Of a stretch of DNA of 64,000 nt, positions 50,296-59,422 are shown piece after piece (the first letter of the stretch is position 1; each line of letters starts with the position of its first letter). Where the stretch lies: contig CBDCPI010000001.1 of assembly GCA_965220245.1 (NCBI GenBank), forward strand, positions 124,001 through 188,000, written 5' to 3'. This DNA is from CBDCPI01 sp965220245 (GTDB lineage: Bacteria; Chloroflexota; Dehalococcoidia; Lucifugimonadales; UBA3495). The notes under the pieces are model-generated. The model was not told the DNA's origin. It worked only from the letters and a program-made list of their open reading frames with translations, and made no database searches. The translations under genes and the position numbers were made by a program.

Positions 50296-50406
50296 TCCAC
50301 TATATTATCTGGCACAGGGGCTAGCCTCGTTTTTATGTCATTATCCGGCACAGGCATCGGTCTGGAGCGAAGTCGGGCCGGGAGATGAGTTGATGACAGG
50401 ACCAAC

Positions 50407-51630
50407 CTAGGCCGGAGGCAGACCGGCGTCGGCGCGAAGGGCGGCGGCTTTATCCGTATTCTCCCAGCTCAAGTCCAACTCCTCCCGGCCAAAGTGGCCG
50501 TAAGAGGCTACCGGCTGATAAATGGGATTACGCAGGTTCAAGTCGCGAATGATCGCCGCCGGCCGTAGGTCGAAGTGTTTGGCCACCAGATTATGGATGG
50601 TGTCGCTATCGACCCGGTTGGTGTCGAAAGTCTCTACCGAGACCGAGATCGGATTGGCCATACCGATAGCGTAAGAAACAATCACCTCGGCCCGGTCCGC
50701 CAGTCCGGCCGCCACCAGGTTCTTTGCCACCCAACGCGCGGCGTAGGCCGCCGAGCGGTCCACCTTGGTGGGGTCCTTACCAGAAAATGCGCCTCCCCCG
50801 TGCCTAGCGATGCCGCCGTAGGTATCAACCAAAATCTTGCGTCCGGTGAGGCCGGAGTCACCGGCGGGGCCGCCTATCTCGAACCGTCCGCTGGGGTTAA
50901 CGTAGATCTTGGTGTCGTCGTCCAACAGGTCGGCCGGGACAACTTGTCGAATCACGTGCTCGGTAATGTCCCGGGCCAACTGTTCATTCCCCACATCGGG
51001 GCCGTGTTGGGCACTGATGACCACCGTGTCGACTCGGTGAGGCACCCCGTAGCGGTACTCCACGGTTACCTGGGACTTGCCGTCAGGCCGGAGATAGGGG
51101 AGGGTGCCTTCCTTGCGGACGATGCTCAACTGTTTGACCAGTTTATGGGATAGGCTAACCGTGAGGGGCATCAGCTCCGGCGTCTCGTTGCAGGCGAAGC
51201 CGACCATCATACCTTGGTCGCCAGCCCCGGTGGAGTCCAAGTCCTCCCGATTGCTGTCGCTCTGGTCCCGGACCTCCAAGGCCTGATTCACCCCGGCCTT
51301 GATGTCGGCCGACTGCTCCTGGATGGACACGGTTACCCCACAGCTCTTGGCGTCGATACCGAAGTCGGCATTGACGTAGCCGGCCCGGCTCAGGGTTTCC
51401 CTTACCACCTTGGGAACGTCGACGTAAGAGGAGGTGGTTATCTCTCCCATCACCACGACGAGACCGTTGGTGACCGCAGTCTCGCAAGCAACCCGGCCCA
51501 TCGGGTCCCCGCGTAACACCGCATCAAGAACGCCATCGGAGATTTGGTCACATAGCTTGTCGGGGTGCCCCTCGGTTACCGACTCGGAGGTTAGCAAATA
51601 CTTGGGGGACTCGTGAAACAATAACGCCAT
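50407..51630 (-). CDS. metK: S-adenosylmethionine synthase
   Basis: 407 residues; makes S-adenosylmethionine from ATP and methionine. TSESVTEGHPDKLCDQISDGVLDAVL near the N-terminus, GAGDQGMMVGFACNET and GGGAFSGKDPTKVDRSAAYAARWVAKNLVAAG are the family hexapeptide and ATP-site motifs. It lies 27 bp downstream of ahcY in the same operon, so SAM synthesis and SAH breakdown are coupled. Confidence 0.97.
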   Translation of the reverse strand: MALLFHESPKYLLTSESVTEGHPDKLCDQISDGVLDAVLRGDPMGRVACETAVTNGLVVVMGEITTSSYVDVPKVVRETLSRAGYVNADFGIDAKSCGVTVSIQEQSADIKAGVNQALEVRDQSDSNREDLDSTGAGDQGMMVGFACNETPELMPLTVSLSHKLVKQLSIVRKEGTLPYLRPDGKSQVTVEYRYGVPHRVDTVVISAQHGPDVGNEQLARDITEHVIRQVVPADLLDDDTKIYVNPSGRFEIGGPAGDSGLTGRKILVDTYGGIARHGGGAFSGKDPTKVDRSAAYAARWVAKNLVAAGLADRAEVIVSYAIGMANPISVSVETFDTNRVDSDTIHNLVAKHFDLRPAAIIRDLNLRNPIYQPVASYGHFGREELDLSWENTDKAAALRADAGLPPA

Positions 51631-51657
51631 CTGGTGAACTCCTCATTAGCCTGGGAC

Positions 51658-52929
51658 CTAGGTCCCTTCTTCCCAACTCTCTTGATAATTCTGCTGCTCC
51701 GGGGTTAGCGCGTCTATTCGGACACCCATGGAATGGAGCTTAAGGCGGCCGACCTCGGCATCGGTCTCTCTGGGAACGCTATAGACCTGGGGTGACAACT
51801 GGCCTTGATTCTTGACAATGTACTCGACGCTGAGGGCTTGATTGGCGAAGCTCATGTCCATTACTGCCGAGGGATGGCCTTCCGCCGCTGACAGATTGAT
51901 CAAGCGGCCTTCTCCGAGTAAGTAAATCTTGCGCCCATCCCGCAGCGAGTACTCCTCGACGAAAGGCCGCACCTCCCGGTGGCTGGTAGCCATTTCCTGC
52001 AACGCCGGGATGTTGATCTCCACGTTAAAGTGGCCGCTGTTGGCCAGAATAGCGCCGTTCGGCATCGCTTCAAGATGCTCTTTACTGATAGTGTGCAGCC
52101 CTCCGGTGACGGTGATAAACACTTCACCGACCTTGGCGGCTTCTATCCCCGGCATTACTGAGAAGCCGTCCATGATGGCTTCAAGAGCCCGGATTGGGTT
52201 GACCTCGGTAACTATGACGTGGGCTCCCATACCCCTGGCCCGGGAAGCCACCCCGCGGCCGCACCAGCCATAACCGCCAACCACCACGCGGCGGCCCGCC
52301 CAGAGAATATTCGTCGCCCTGGTGATGCCGTCCAGAGTACTTTGGCCGGTGCCGTACCGGTTGTCGAAAAAGTGCTTGGTTTCCGCATCGTTCACCGCGA
52401 TGATGGGGTAGCGCAACTGGTTGTCGCTGGCCATCGCGTTCAACCGCATGACGCCGGTGGTGGTCTCTTCGGTCCCACCAATGACGTTTCCGAGCAATTG
52501 GGCCCGCTGCCGGTGCAGTGTAGTTACCAAGTCGGCGCCGTCGTCCAGGGTGATTTGGGGTTCGGAGTCGAGGGCCGAGTTGATGTGTTGGTAGTAGGTC
52601 TGATCGTCCTCACCCTTTATGGAGAAGGTCGGGATGCCGTATTCTTGCACCAAGGCTGCGGCCACTTCGTCTTGGGTGCTCAATGGATTGCTGGCGCACA
52701 CCGTCAGCTCCGCGCCGCCTGCTTGCAGCGCCAACGCCAAATTGGCAGTCTCGGTGGTGACGTGTAGACACGCCGCCATTCGAATTCCGGCCAAAGGCCT
52801 TTCTTCCCGGAACCGCTCTTGAATCAGCCTTACTACCGGCATCTCCCGTCCGGCCCACTCGATGCGGTTTACCCCATCCGAGGCCAACGACAGGTCTTTA
52901 ACGTCTCCGGCTACCTGTTGTGAGGACAA
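51658..52929 (-). CDS. ahcY: Adenosylhomocysteinase
   Basis: 423 residues; hydrolyses S-adenosylhomocysteine to adenosine and homocysteine. The substrate loops SNPLSTQDEVAAAL and LDDGADLVTTLH, and the NAD site VGGYGWCGRGVASRARGMGAHVIVTEVNP, are intact; the length fits the shorter bacterial/archaeal type. TTG start with GGAGCG 9 nt upstream. First gene of the ahcY-metK pair. Confidence 0.96.
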   Translation of the reverse strand: MSSQQVAGDVKDLSLASDGVNRIEWAGREMPVVRLIQERFREERPLAGIRMAACLHVTTETANLALALQAGGAELTVCASNPLSTQDEVAAALVQEYGIPTFSIKGEDDQTYYQHINSALDSEPQITLDDGADLVTTLHRQRAQLLGNVIGGTEETTTGVMRLNAMASDNQLRYPIIAVNDAETKHFFDNRYGTGQSTLDGITRATNILWAGRRVVVGGYGWCGRGVASRARGMGAHVIVTEVNPIRALEAIMDGFSVMPGIEAAKVGEVFITVTGGLHTISKEHLEAMPNGAILANSGHFNVEINIPALQEMATSHREVRPFVEEYSLRDGRKIYLLGEGRLINLSAAEGHPSAVMDMSFANQALSVEYIVKNQGQLSPQVYSVPRETDAEVGRLKLHSMGVRIDALTPEQQNYQESWEEGT

Positions 52930-52979
52930 TACTACGCTCCTTTATCTCATTGGTCTCTGGTGTTCTTTCTGTCGCCAGT

Positions 52980-53008
52980 ATCTTACATTATCGATATCGA
53001 TGCGTGAA
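52980..53008 (-). promoter_or_regulatory. Possible ahcY-metK promoter
   Basis: The minus strand has TTCACG at 53008-53003, a 17-nt spacer and TAAGAT at 52985-52980, 51 bp before the ahcY start. Both boxes match four of six consensus bases. No SAM or SAH riboswitch core was recognised in this gap. Confidence 0.4.
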
Positions 53009-53037
53009 GAATGAACTAAGTCTGGATAGTTTCCCCA

Positions 53038-53107
53038 TCGTCTCTCCCGCGAAAGCGGGAGACCAGAAGGCGGCGCAATGGATTCCCACCTTCGCGGGAA
53101 TGACGGG
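53038..53107. repeat. Palindromic repeat upstream of ahcY, family D half-unit
   Basis: CTCCCGC, GAAA, GCGGGAG forms a tight tetraloop hairpin. It is followed at 53079 by TGGATTCCCACCTTCGCGGGAATGACGG, which also occurs, with three changes, at 59394-59421. It is a member of the widespread GTCATTCC/GGAATGAC palindromic family. Confidence 0.65.
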
Positions 53108-53188
53108 GTGGGTATTTTCATAGTAAAGACAGGAGGGCCTGGTTTAGATGTTTACTCATGGATCAGTAGGACTCCGCTAGACTCCGGC

Positions 53189-53548
53189 CTACGGGTCGTT
53201 GCCATAGGAAGTCGGGTGACCCCCGGCGATCCAGAATGGGGTGCCGTCTTCGATATTGTAAAGGTTTTCGGTGTCGTAGCCCATGGAGGCGGCCAACTCG
53301 CAAGCCAACCCGCTGCGTACGCCCGCAGCGCAAATAAACAGTAGCTTCTTGTCTTGGGGCACTTGGTCCATTTGGTCGGCAAGGTCATCAACGTTGACGT
53401 GAATAGCCCCGCTGACGTGACCGGTTACCCATTCGTCGTCGCGGCGCACGTCTACCACCACCGTGTTTTCCGGGTCGGCATCCAATATGGCCCTCGCTTC
53501 GTTGGAATCTACCCGATAATATGGCTCACCAGGGTCTCGCCTGGGCAT
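53189..53548 (-). CDS. Rhodanese-domain protein
   Basis: 119 residues from ATG 53548 (a GTG one codon earlier is also open), with CAGGAGGT upstream. The active-site loop is CAAGVRSG with Cys73, fitting a sulfurtransferase, and DVRRDDEWVTGHVSGAIHV is the usual rhodanese motif. A single-domain form such as this may carry persulfide for thiolation or repair. It sits between the SAM-cycle genes and mtnP. Confidence 0.9.
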   Translation of the reverse strand: MPRRDPGEPYYRVDSNEARAILDADPENTVVVDVRRDDEWVTGHVSGAIHVNVDDLADQMDQVPQDKKLLFICAAGVRSGLACELAASMGYDTENLYNIEDGTPFWIAGGHPTSYGNDP

Positions 53549-53595
53549 CACTCGACCTCCTGTAGTCCATAGACCTGGTTGCTAGCTAGCAGATT

Positions 53596-54465
53596 CTAGC
53601 CAAGGTATTTGCCAATGATTGGGCCAAGCTTCCGCCGGTAGTGCTCTGACATAGTTGCCGGCGGAGTGACGATGGCATTTTCCAGCGCCGTAACACACGA
53701 GCAGCGGCGTTCTCCGGTCAGTCTCGGAGTCACCCGATGAATTACTTCTTTCGATGTAGCCACGTTCTTCGAAAGGTTCTGTAAAATCATGTCTGCGGTG
53801 ACCGCCTCCTCTTCAGGACGCCAACAGTCGTAATCAGTTACCCAAGCCATAGTCGTGTAACATATTTCCGCTTCCCTGGCCAGCTTTGCTTCCGGTAGGG
53901 TGGTCATGCCGATGATGTCGGCCCCCCAAGAGCGGTACATCAAGGACTCGGCCCGGGTGGAAAAGGCGGGCCCTTCCATCACCACCAGGGTCCCCCCCAA
54001 ATGGGCTCTGACGCCCAATTCGGCCGCGCTTTGGTAGAGCACCTGGCTGGCCGCCGGACAGAAGGGTTCAGCTAGGGTCACGTGAACGACCATTCCTTCG
54101 TCGAAGAAAGTGCTACCTCTAAGCCGAGTGCGGTCAATCAACTGGTCGGGAACCACCATGTCTTGCGGCGCCAGTTCCTCCTTCAAGCTGCCCACCGCGC
54201 TGACTGAGATAATCCTCTCAACCCCCAGGCTTTTGAGGGCGTAAATATTGGCCCGTACCGGAATACCGGTCGGGTTGAGCCGGTGCCCTCGGCCGTGCCG
54301 GGGAAGGAACGCTACCAGGACCTCGCTGAGCGACCCCAGAACGACGGCATCGCTGGGTTTCCCAAAAGGGGTGTCCACCTCTACCGACTCAATGTTGGTC
54401 AGCCCCTCCATATCATAGAGGCCGGTGCCGCCGATAATTCCTATTCTAGCTTGAGAGTTTGGCAT
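53596..54465 (-). CDS. mtnP: S-methyl-5'-thioadenosine phosphorylase
   Basis: 289 residues; splits methylthioadenosine with phosphate to adenine and methylthioribose 1-phosphate. IGIIGGTGLYDMEGL, LPRHGRGHRLNPTGIPVRANIYALKSLG, SAVGSLKEELAPQDMVVPDQLIDRT and EGPAFSTRAES are typical of the trimeric purine phosphorylase family. mtnA, the next enzyme in the pathway, lies 36 bp upstream. Confidence 0.95.
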   Translation of the reverse strand: MPNSQARIGIIGGTGLYDMEGLTNIESVEVDTPFGKPSDAVVLGSLSEVLVAFLPRHGRGHRLNPTGIPVRANIYALKSLGVERIISVSAVGSLKEELAPQDMVVPDQLIDRTRLRGSTFFDEGMVVHVTLAEPFCPAASQVLYQSAAELGVRAHLGGTLVVMEGPAFSTRAESLMYRSWGADIIGMTTLPEAKLAREAEICYTTMAWVTDYDCWRPEEEAVTADMILQNLSKNVATSKEVIHRVTPRLTGERRCSCVTALENAIVTPPATMSEHYRRKLGPIIGKYLG

Positions 54466-54501
54466 ATCCGGGAATCGTAGACCGGTACTTAAGGCCGGGG
54501 A

Positions 54502-55551
54502 TCAGCGCCCTGCACCGACGCCCGCCGCCAAGGATAAGCTTTCCAAGTAAGGCGCCCTAGCTACCCCGGCTTCGGTAATAATCGCGCTGAGGTAGCGGTG
54601 GGGGGTAACATCGAAAGCGGGATTGATCGCGGCCACCCCTTCGGGAGCGGTGGGAACACCCTGAATCCGGGTGACCTCTTCGGGGGAACGCTCTTCTATT
54701 TGTATATCGTCCCCGGTGGCTAGATTCAAGTCCACCGTGCTGACCGGGGCGGCCACGTAGAAAGGTATACGGTGCTCCCGGGCCAAGACCGCCAGTGTAT
54801 AGGTGCCGATTTTGTTGGCGGTATCCCCATTGGCGGCGATCCGGTCGGCGCCAGTGATCACGCAGCTTATTTGTCCACGCTCCATCAGCATCCCGGCTGC
54901 GGAGTCTACCACCAACGTAGAGGGGATACCCAACTGCTGAAACTCCCATGCCGTCAGACGAGCGCCCTGAAGGACGGGGCGGGTCTCAGTATTGTAGACT
55001 CTGAAACGCTTGCCATCCTCCCAGCCAGCACGGATAACTCCGAGAGCGGTGCCGAATCCGGAGGTAGCCAGCGCTCCGGCGTTACAGTGGGTCAGGACGG
55101 AACCTCCTTCGGGCATCAGTCCCTTGCCGTGCTCTCCCATGCGCCGGTTGGTCTGCTCATCTTCCCTTTGGACCCTCTGGGCTTCCTCAAGCAACCGTTG
55201 CGGGACCCGGCTCAGTTCCGTCTCGGCTGCCGCGGTCTCCATCATGCGGTTAACCGCCCATTGGAGATTTACCGCCGTAGGCCTGGCCGCCGAGACTTCG
55301 GCGGCTGCGCTACTGAGTTGGGCCAAGAAGTCCCGGTGGTCTGTAGCCTCTACCTGCCTGGCGGCCATGGCGACGGCGTAGGCAGCGGTAACTCCAATCG
55401 CCGGGGCCCCACGGACCGTCAAGTTCCGGATAGCCGCCGCGGCCTCGCGGTAGTCATGTACCTCAACCGTAACTTCTTCCGAGGGCAGCCGGGTCTGGTC
55501 AAGAAGCTCCAGTACCCCATTGACCCACTTGATCGGTCTAATCTCTCTCAA
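54502..55551 (-). CDS. mtnA: S-methyl-5-thioribose-1-phosphate isomerase
   Basis: 349 residues; isomerises methylthioribose 1-phosphate to methylthioribulose 1-phosphate. TVRGAPAIGVTAAYAVAMAA, LTHCNAGALATSGFGTALGVI with the catalytic Cys, and ITGADRIAANGDTANKIGTYTLAVLAREH with the catalytic Asp are all in place. TTG start. Its transcript begins at a strong promoter and must pass an early terminator, suggesting attenuation control. Confidence 0.95.
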   Translation of the reverse strand: MREIRPIKWVNGVLELLDQTRLPSEEVTVEVHDYREAAAAIRNLTVRGAPAIGVTAAYAVAMAARQVEATDHRDFLAQLSSAAAEVSAARPTAVNLQWAVNRMMETAAAETELSRVPQRLLEEAQRVQREDEQTNRRMGEHGKGLMPEGGSVLTHCNAGALATSGFGTALGVIRAGWEDGKRFRVYNTETRPVLQGARLTAWEFQQLGIPSTLVVDSAAGMLMERGQISCVITGADRIAANGDTANKIGTYTLAVLAREHRIPFYVAAPVSTVDLNLATGDDIQIEERSPEEVTRIQGVPTAPEGVAAINPAFDVTPHRYLSAIITEAGVARAPYLESLSLAAGVGAGR

Positions 55552-55651
55552 CGCGCCCTAGCTCTCCCGGCGTACCGTACCTAGGTTCCCAAAAAAAATG
55601 CTTCTCATGGAGAGAAGCTTAGATTTCCCCCTGGACCCACCGATGGCAACC
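55552..55651 (-). promoter_or_regulatory. Attenuator-like leader of mtnA-mtnP
   Basis: About 100 nt between the predicted start of transcription and the mtnA TTG. It holds GGTTGCCATCGGTGGGTCC, then an intrinsic terminator. Because the gene upstream is divergent (pncB), the terminator can only act on this transcript. A known SAM riboswitch core was not recognised on this strand. Confidence 0.5.
55591..55618 (-). terminator. Intrinsic terminator in the mtnA leader
   Basis: Minus strand: GCTTCTC, 5-nt loop, GAGAAGC, then ATTTTTTTT. The 7-bp stem and eight-U run are near-ideal. It lies 40 nt before the mtnA start and about 33 nt after the predicted transcription start. Confidence 0.8.
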
Positions 55652-55657
55652 GCGATT

Positions 55658-55686
55658 ATGTTACAGGGGAGCACTTGCCGTGTCAA
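55658..55686 (-). promoter_or_regulatory. Predicted mtnA-mtnP promoter
   Basis: Minus strand TTGACA at 55686-55681, a 17-nt spacer and TAACAT at 55663-55658. Perfect -35 with a 4/6 -10. The transcript would start near 55651. Confidence 0.65.
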
Positions 55687-55861
55687 GTTACCTTTCCGAT
55701 TGGCAGGGCGGTAAGTCACCTGATATTGTCAAAAATAATGTCTATGGCTACGAAAGATATGCAGCGTATTGCGGCTAACGTAGCCAAGTTATGTGGCTGA
55801 TCAGCAGGCCGCTCCCTGGGCCCGGGAGGCGTTGGCCCTCTGGGGCGCCAGTTGGCTTCGG
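55687..55861. other. Divergent intergenic segment between mtnA and pncB
   Basis: This stretch between the two divergent promoters contains no recognised gene. GGCCCGGGAGGCGTTGGCC and TCTGGGGCGCCAG near 55820-55850 can form short hairpins on either strand, but no further signal was seen. Confidence 0.4.
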
Positions 55862-55891
55862 TTGACAGATTTTCCGCTGCTACAACATAAT
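55862..55891 (+). promoter_or_regulatory. Predicted pncB promoter
   Basis: TTGACA at 55862-55867, an 18-nt spacer and CATAAT at 55886-55891, about 100 bp before the pncB ATG. Five of six -10 positions match. It leaves an untranslated leader of about 90 nt. Confidence 0.65.
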
Positions 55892-55990
55892 AACGACAGG
55901 TTGCCCCCTCTCCGTTTTCGGCGAATATCTCCGCTTTAGATCACCAGCAGCGGATATAGATGGTTGACGGCACTTAACGGATAGCTAGTG

Positions 55991-57358
55991 ATGCAAGACA
56001 CCAAGCTCCCGCTTCCCCGCGAAGACTTGGGGCTATTCACCGACTTGTACGAGTTGACGATGGCCCAGGCTTTCTTTCAGCAGGGAATGTCCCAGCCTGC
56101 AACCTTCAGCCTATTCGTTCGAAACTACCCGCCGCAGCGCGGCTACTTGGTGTTCGCCGGTTTAGAGGACGTTCTGGAGTACCTGGCCAACCTCCACTTC
56201 AGCAGCAGCAGCCTGGACTATCTCCGCTCCACCGGTATATTTCAGGACGACTTCCTAGACTACTTATCGGAGGTCCACTTCACCGGTAGTGTCCGGGCAA
56301 TGGCCGAAGGCCGGGTTATGTTCATCAACGAGCCTCCCATCGAGGTAACCGCGCCGATTGTAGAGGCGCAACTGGCGGAGACCTTTATTGTCAACCAGGT
56401 CAATTTGCAATCGCTGTTGGCTACCAAAGCCGCCCGATGTGTCTGGGCGGCCCAAGGCCGAACCGTTAGTGACTTCGCTTCCCGCCGCGCCCAAGGGATC
56501 GACGCCGCGCTGAAAATGGCCCGGTGCAGTTACATCGCCGGCTTTCAATCGACCAGCAACGTGCTGGCCGGCCAACGTTACAACATCCCCCCAGCCGGGA
56601 CGATGGCCCACTCCTTCATATCCAGCTTCCCTTCCCAAAAAGCGGCATTTCAAGCCTATGCCGAAGCATTTCCGGGCCGGGCCATCCTGTTGTTGGACAC
56701 CTACGATACTGTGGATGGGGCCCACCAAGCGGTGGAGGTAGCCAAGGAGATGGAGGAGAGGGGTCACCGCTTGCTCGGCGTGCGGCTTGATTCCGGAGAC
56801 TTCCTCTCCCTCAGCCGCCAAGTGCGTAGCGTGCTGAATGAAGCGGGCTTGGACTATGTTCGAATCGTCGTCAGCGGCGGCCTTGATGAATATGAGATAA
56901 TCCGGCTCCTGCGGGACCAAGCCCCCATCGACATCTTTGGCGTTGGCACCAAAGCCGGCGTTTCCGCTGACGCTCCTTGGTCGGACATGGCCTACAAGTT
57001 GGTGTGCTATGACGGCCGCCCGGTAATGAAGCTCAGCACTGACAAGGCTTCTTGGCCCGGCGCCAAGCAGGTGTTTCGGGTCACCGGTCCCAGCGAAATA
57101 TACTCTCACGACATCGTGGGCCTCGATGACGACCTAGATGGCGGAGAACCGTTGCTAAGCCCGGTAATGGAAAAGGGGACCCGCACCCGGCCCAACCCTG
57201 CACTTACGGAGATTCGAGACCAGTTCAACCAGGACTTCGATAAGCTGGAGGACCGATACAAAGCCTTGGCGGACTCACCGGAATACCCAGTGAAAGTCAG
57301 CCCCCGATTGGACCGGCTCATCAACGAAGTCCGGGGTGGTCTGCTCCGCAGCCTTTAG
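55991..57358 (+). CDS. pncB: Nicotinate phosphoribosyltransferase
   Basis: 455 residues from ATG 55991 (an adjacent GTG would add one residue). It makes nicotinate mononucleotide from nicotinate and PRPP in NAD salvage. LFTDLYELTMAQAFFQQGM at the N-terminus, SRRAQGIDAALKMARCSYIAGFQSTSNVLAG and RLDSGDFLSLSRQVR, then FGVGTKAGVSADAPWSDMAYKLV, are family blocks. The etf fusion gene starts 13 bp after it, which may link NAD supply and redox enzymes in one transcript. Confidence 0.93.
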   Translation: MQDTKLPLPREDLGLFTDLYELTMAQAFFQQGMSQPATFSLFVRNYPPQRGYLVFAGLEDVLEYLANLHFSSSSLDYLRSTGIFQDDFLDYLSEVHFTGSVRAMAEGRVMFINEPPIEVTAPIVEAQLAETFIVNQVNLQSLLATKAARCVWAAQGRTVSDFASRRAQGIDAALKMARCSYIAGFQSTSNVLAGQRYNIPPAGTMAHSFISSFPSQKAAFQAYAEAFPGRAILLLDTYDTVDGAHQAVEVAKEMEERGHRLLGVRLDSGDFLSLSRQVRSVLNEAGLDYVRIVVSGGLDEYEIIRLLRDQAPIDIFGVGTKAGVSADAPWSDMAYKLVCYDGRPVMKLSTDKASWPGAKQVFRVTGPSEIYSHDIVGLDDDLDGGEPLLSPVMEKGTRTRPNPALTEIRDQFNQDFDKLEDRYKALADSPEYPVKVSPRLDRLINEVRGGLLRSL

Positions 57359-57371
57359 ACAAAGGACCCCC

Positions 57372-59240
57372 ATGAAAATCGCCGTCTGCGTCAAATACGT
57401 TCCGGTGGTCTCCCGAATTCAGTTCGATTACGAGCAAAAGACCATCATCCGGGAAGGAGTGCCGTCGGAAATCAACCCCTTCGATCTGCTGGGCCTAGTC
57501 CGGGCGGTGGAGCTGAAGTCAAACCCCGATGATGAGGTGGTAGCCATATCTATGGGGCCCCCCAACGCCCGGGAGGGCCTGGTCCAGTGCTTGGCCCTAG
57601 GAGCCGACCGGGCGGTGTTGGTGACCGACCGGGCCCTTGCCGGTTCAGATACCCTGGCTACCGCTCGCGCTCTGGCCTTGGCTCTGGACCGGGAAAAGCC
57701 CGACCTGATAATTTGTGGCCGCAATAGCGCCGACGCCGAGACCGGCCAAGTGGGACCCGAGATCGCCGAGCTAATGGGCCTGCCCCACGTTGGGCAAGTT
57801 CGGAAGCTGGACTGCCAACTAAGCTCCGGGACTATTATCGTAGAACGGGTCATCGACGAAGGCTACCAGGTGATCGAGTGCCCGCTGCCTGCCCTCGCCT
57901 GCGTTACCGAGGGCATCGCCCCCGAGACTTACCCCGGACGGGAGGAACTGGCCCAAGCGGAAGAGAAGCCGGTGGAACAAGTAACTTGCGCCGAGCTATC
58001 GGACGATCTCTCCCAGTTCGGCTCGGCCGGCTCGCCTACATTGGTGCAGGATATCCGGCTGGTCGAGCCGGACCGGTTGGGGATGGTCATTGAGGGTGAG
58101 ACTCCAACCAGCGCCGCCGAGCAAGTGGCCGAGCTCCTGCGAGAACGATTGTCGGCAATGGACAGTGAAGGCAGTCCGAATGACCGCCCCGCAACGGGGC
58201 CCGGCGAGGTAGTCCGCTATCCGGAAGAGCGGGACAAGAGCGTCTGGATAGTGGCAGAGACCTTCCAGGGCGGGCTCCGGCGCGTAACCTTGGAAATGCT
58301 GGGAAAGGCCCGGGAGTTGACGTCGTTCACCCGCAGCGAAGTGGCTGCGGTGCTGTTCGGCCCGCCCCGCCCGGAACTCAACGAGGAGTTGGTTGCCTGG
58401 GGCGCAGACCGCGTGGTGACCTTGGACCACACGGCTTTGGGCCCGGTGTACAGCGCCAGAGTGGCTCACGCCTTGGCCGCAGCAATTCACGCTGCCCAGC
58501 CTTATGCCGTGCTTTTTGCCTCCACCGCCGATGGACGTGACTTGGCGTCCAGGATCGCCGCCCGGCTTAGCCTTGGACTGACCGGGGACGCCATCGACCT
58601 TGAGGTGGACGACGAAGGAAGATTGGTACAGCTTAAGCCGGCTTTAGGCGGCAACGTGGTGGCCCCCATTCTATCCAAGACCCTGCCGAACCTGGTTACG
58701 CTCCGGCCCGGCCTTTTGACTCCCAGCGGGCCGCAGCCGGGCATTGCGGCCAGGATAGAAGCCATTGGACCGGCCAGCTTTGACGGCCGCGACATCACAC
58801 TGCTGGAGGAACACTTGGAGGAAGACCCCGGCGGCGTGGCCCTAGCCCAAGCTCCGGTGGTGATGGGCGTGGGTATGGGCATCGGCGGCCCGGAGAATCT
58901 CCCTGAAGTCTACGGCTTGGCCCAGTCCATCGGCGCGACCATCGCCACTACCCGAAACGCCGTCCATGCCGGCTGGCTGCCCCACCAAGTGCAGGTAGGC
59001 ATTAGCGGCCGCACTATCGCGCCAAAGGTATATCTTGCGGTAGGAATCCGCGGGGCCTTTAACCACACGGTGGGCATCCAAAAGGCCGGGGTTATCCTCG
59101 CGATTAACCGGAACCGCCGCGCCGCCATTTTCCGGGCCGCAGACTACGGTATCGTCGGGGACTGGCAGGAGTACTTGCCGCCCTTGGTCGAGGCCTTGAA
59201 GCCCGTATTGGCCGGGGTGACTCTGACGCACTCCGGTTAA
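57372..59240 (+). CDS. Electron transfer flavoprotein, fused beta-alpha subunits
   Basis: 622 residues from ATG 57372, with AAAGGA upstream. Residues about 1-260 are an EtfB (MKIAVCVKYVP, ICGRNSADAETGQVGPEIAELMGLPHV). Residues about 290-622 are an EtfA, with the FAD-binding C-terminus (VQVGISGRTIAPKVYLAVGIRGAFNHTVGIQKAGVILAINRNRRAAIFRAADYGIVGDWQEYLPPL). The linker is around DSEGSPNDRPATGPGEV. It probably takes electrons from the two acyl-CoA dehydrogenases downstream to a membrane quinone reductase. Fusion of the two subunits is less common than separate genes. Confidence 0.92.
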   Translation: MKIAVCVKYVPVVSRIQFDYEQKTIIREGVPSEINPFDLLGLVRAVELKSNPDDEVVAISMGPPNAREGLVQCLALGADRAVLVTDRALAGSDTLATARALALALDREKPDLIICGRNSADAETGQVGPEIAELMGLPHVGQVRKLDCQLSSGTIIVERVIDEGYQVIECPLPALACVTEGIAPETYPGREELAQAEEKPVEQVTCAELSDDLSQFGSAGSPTLVQDIRLVEPDRLGMVIEGETPTSAAEQVAELLRERLSAMDSEGSPNDRPATGPGEVVRYPEERDKSVWIVAETFQGGLRRVTLEMLGKARELTSFTRSEVAAVLFGPPRPELNEELVAWGADRVVTLDHTALGPVYSARVAHALAAAIHAAQPYAVLFASTADGRDLASRIAARLSLGLTGDAIDLEVDDEGRLVQLKPALGGNVVAPILSKTLPNLVTLRPGLLTPSGPQPGIAARIEAIGPASFDGRDITLLEEHLEEDPGGVALAQAPVVMGVGMGIGGPENLPEVYGLAQSIGATIATTRNAVHAGWLPHQVQVGISGRTIAPKVYLAVGIRGAFNHTVGIQKAGVILAINRNRRAAIFRAADYGIVGDWQEYLPPLVEALKPVLAGVTLTHSG

Positions 59241-59298
59241 TCAATCTATCCACGTCAATAGCTGTCCCACCTTCATCAATTTCGGTCCGGCCCCTGAC

Positions 59299-59422
59299 CC
59301 GTCATTCCGGCCCCCGTATCCAGTACGGGGCAGGCTTTGAGCCGGAATCCAGAAGCGTTTGCAACCAGCAAGATTCATTTTCCTGGGCATTTCTGGATTC
59401 CCGCCTGCGCGGGAATGACGGT
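59299..59422. repeat. Palindromic repeat, family D full unit
   Basis: Starts CCGTCATTCCGG and ends GCGGGAATGACGG, so the ends are inverted repeats. Inside are CCCCGTA-tccag-TACGGGG and paired GGAATCCAG / CTGGATTCC. About 124 bp, between the etf gene and the first acyl-CoA dehydrogenase; a half-unit is at 53079. Apart from this element the 414-bp gap holds no recognised gene. Confidence 0.75.

Noticed and set aside
55621..55690. A SAM-I riboswitch on the plus strand between mtnA and pncB
   Set aside because: CTGGACCCACCGATGGCAACC resembles part of the SAM-I core, but the remaining conserved segments and a suitable downstream gene are missing, and the predicted mtnA promoter lies in the same stretch.
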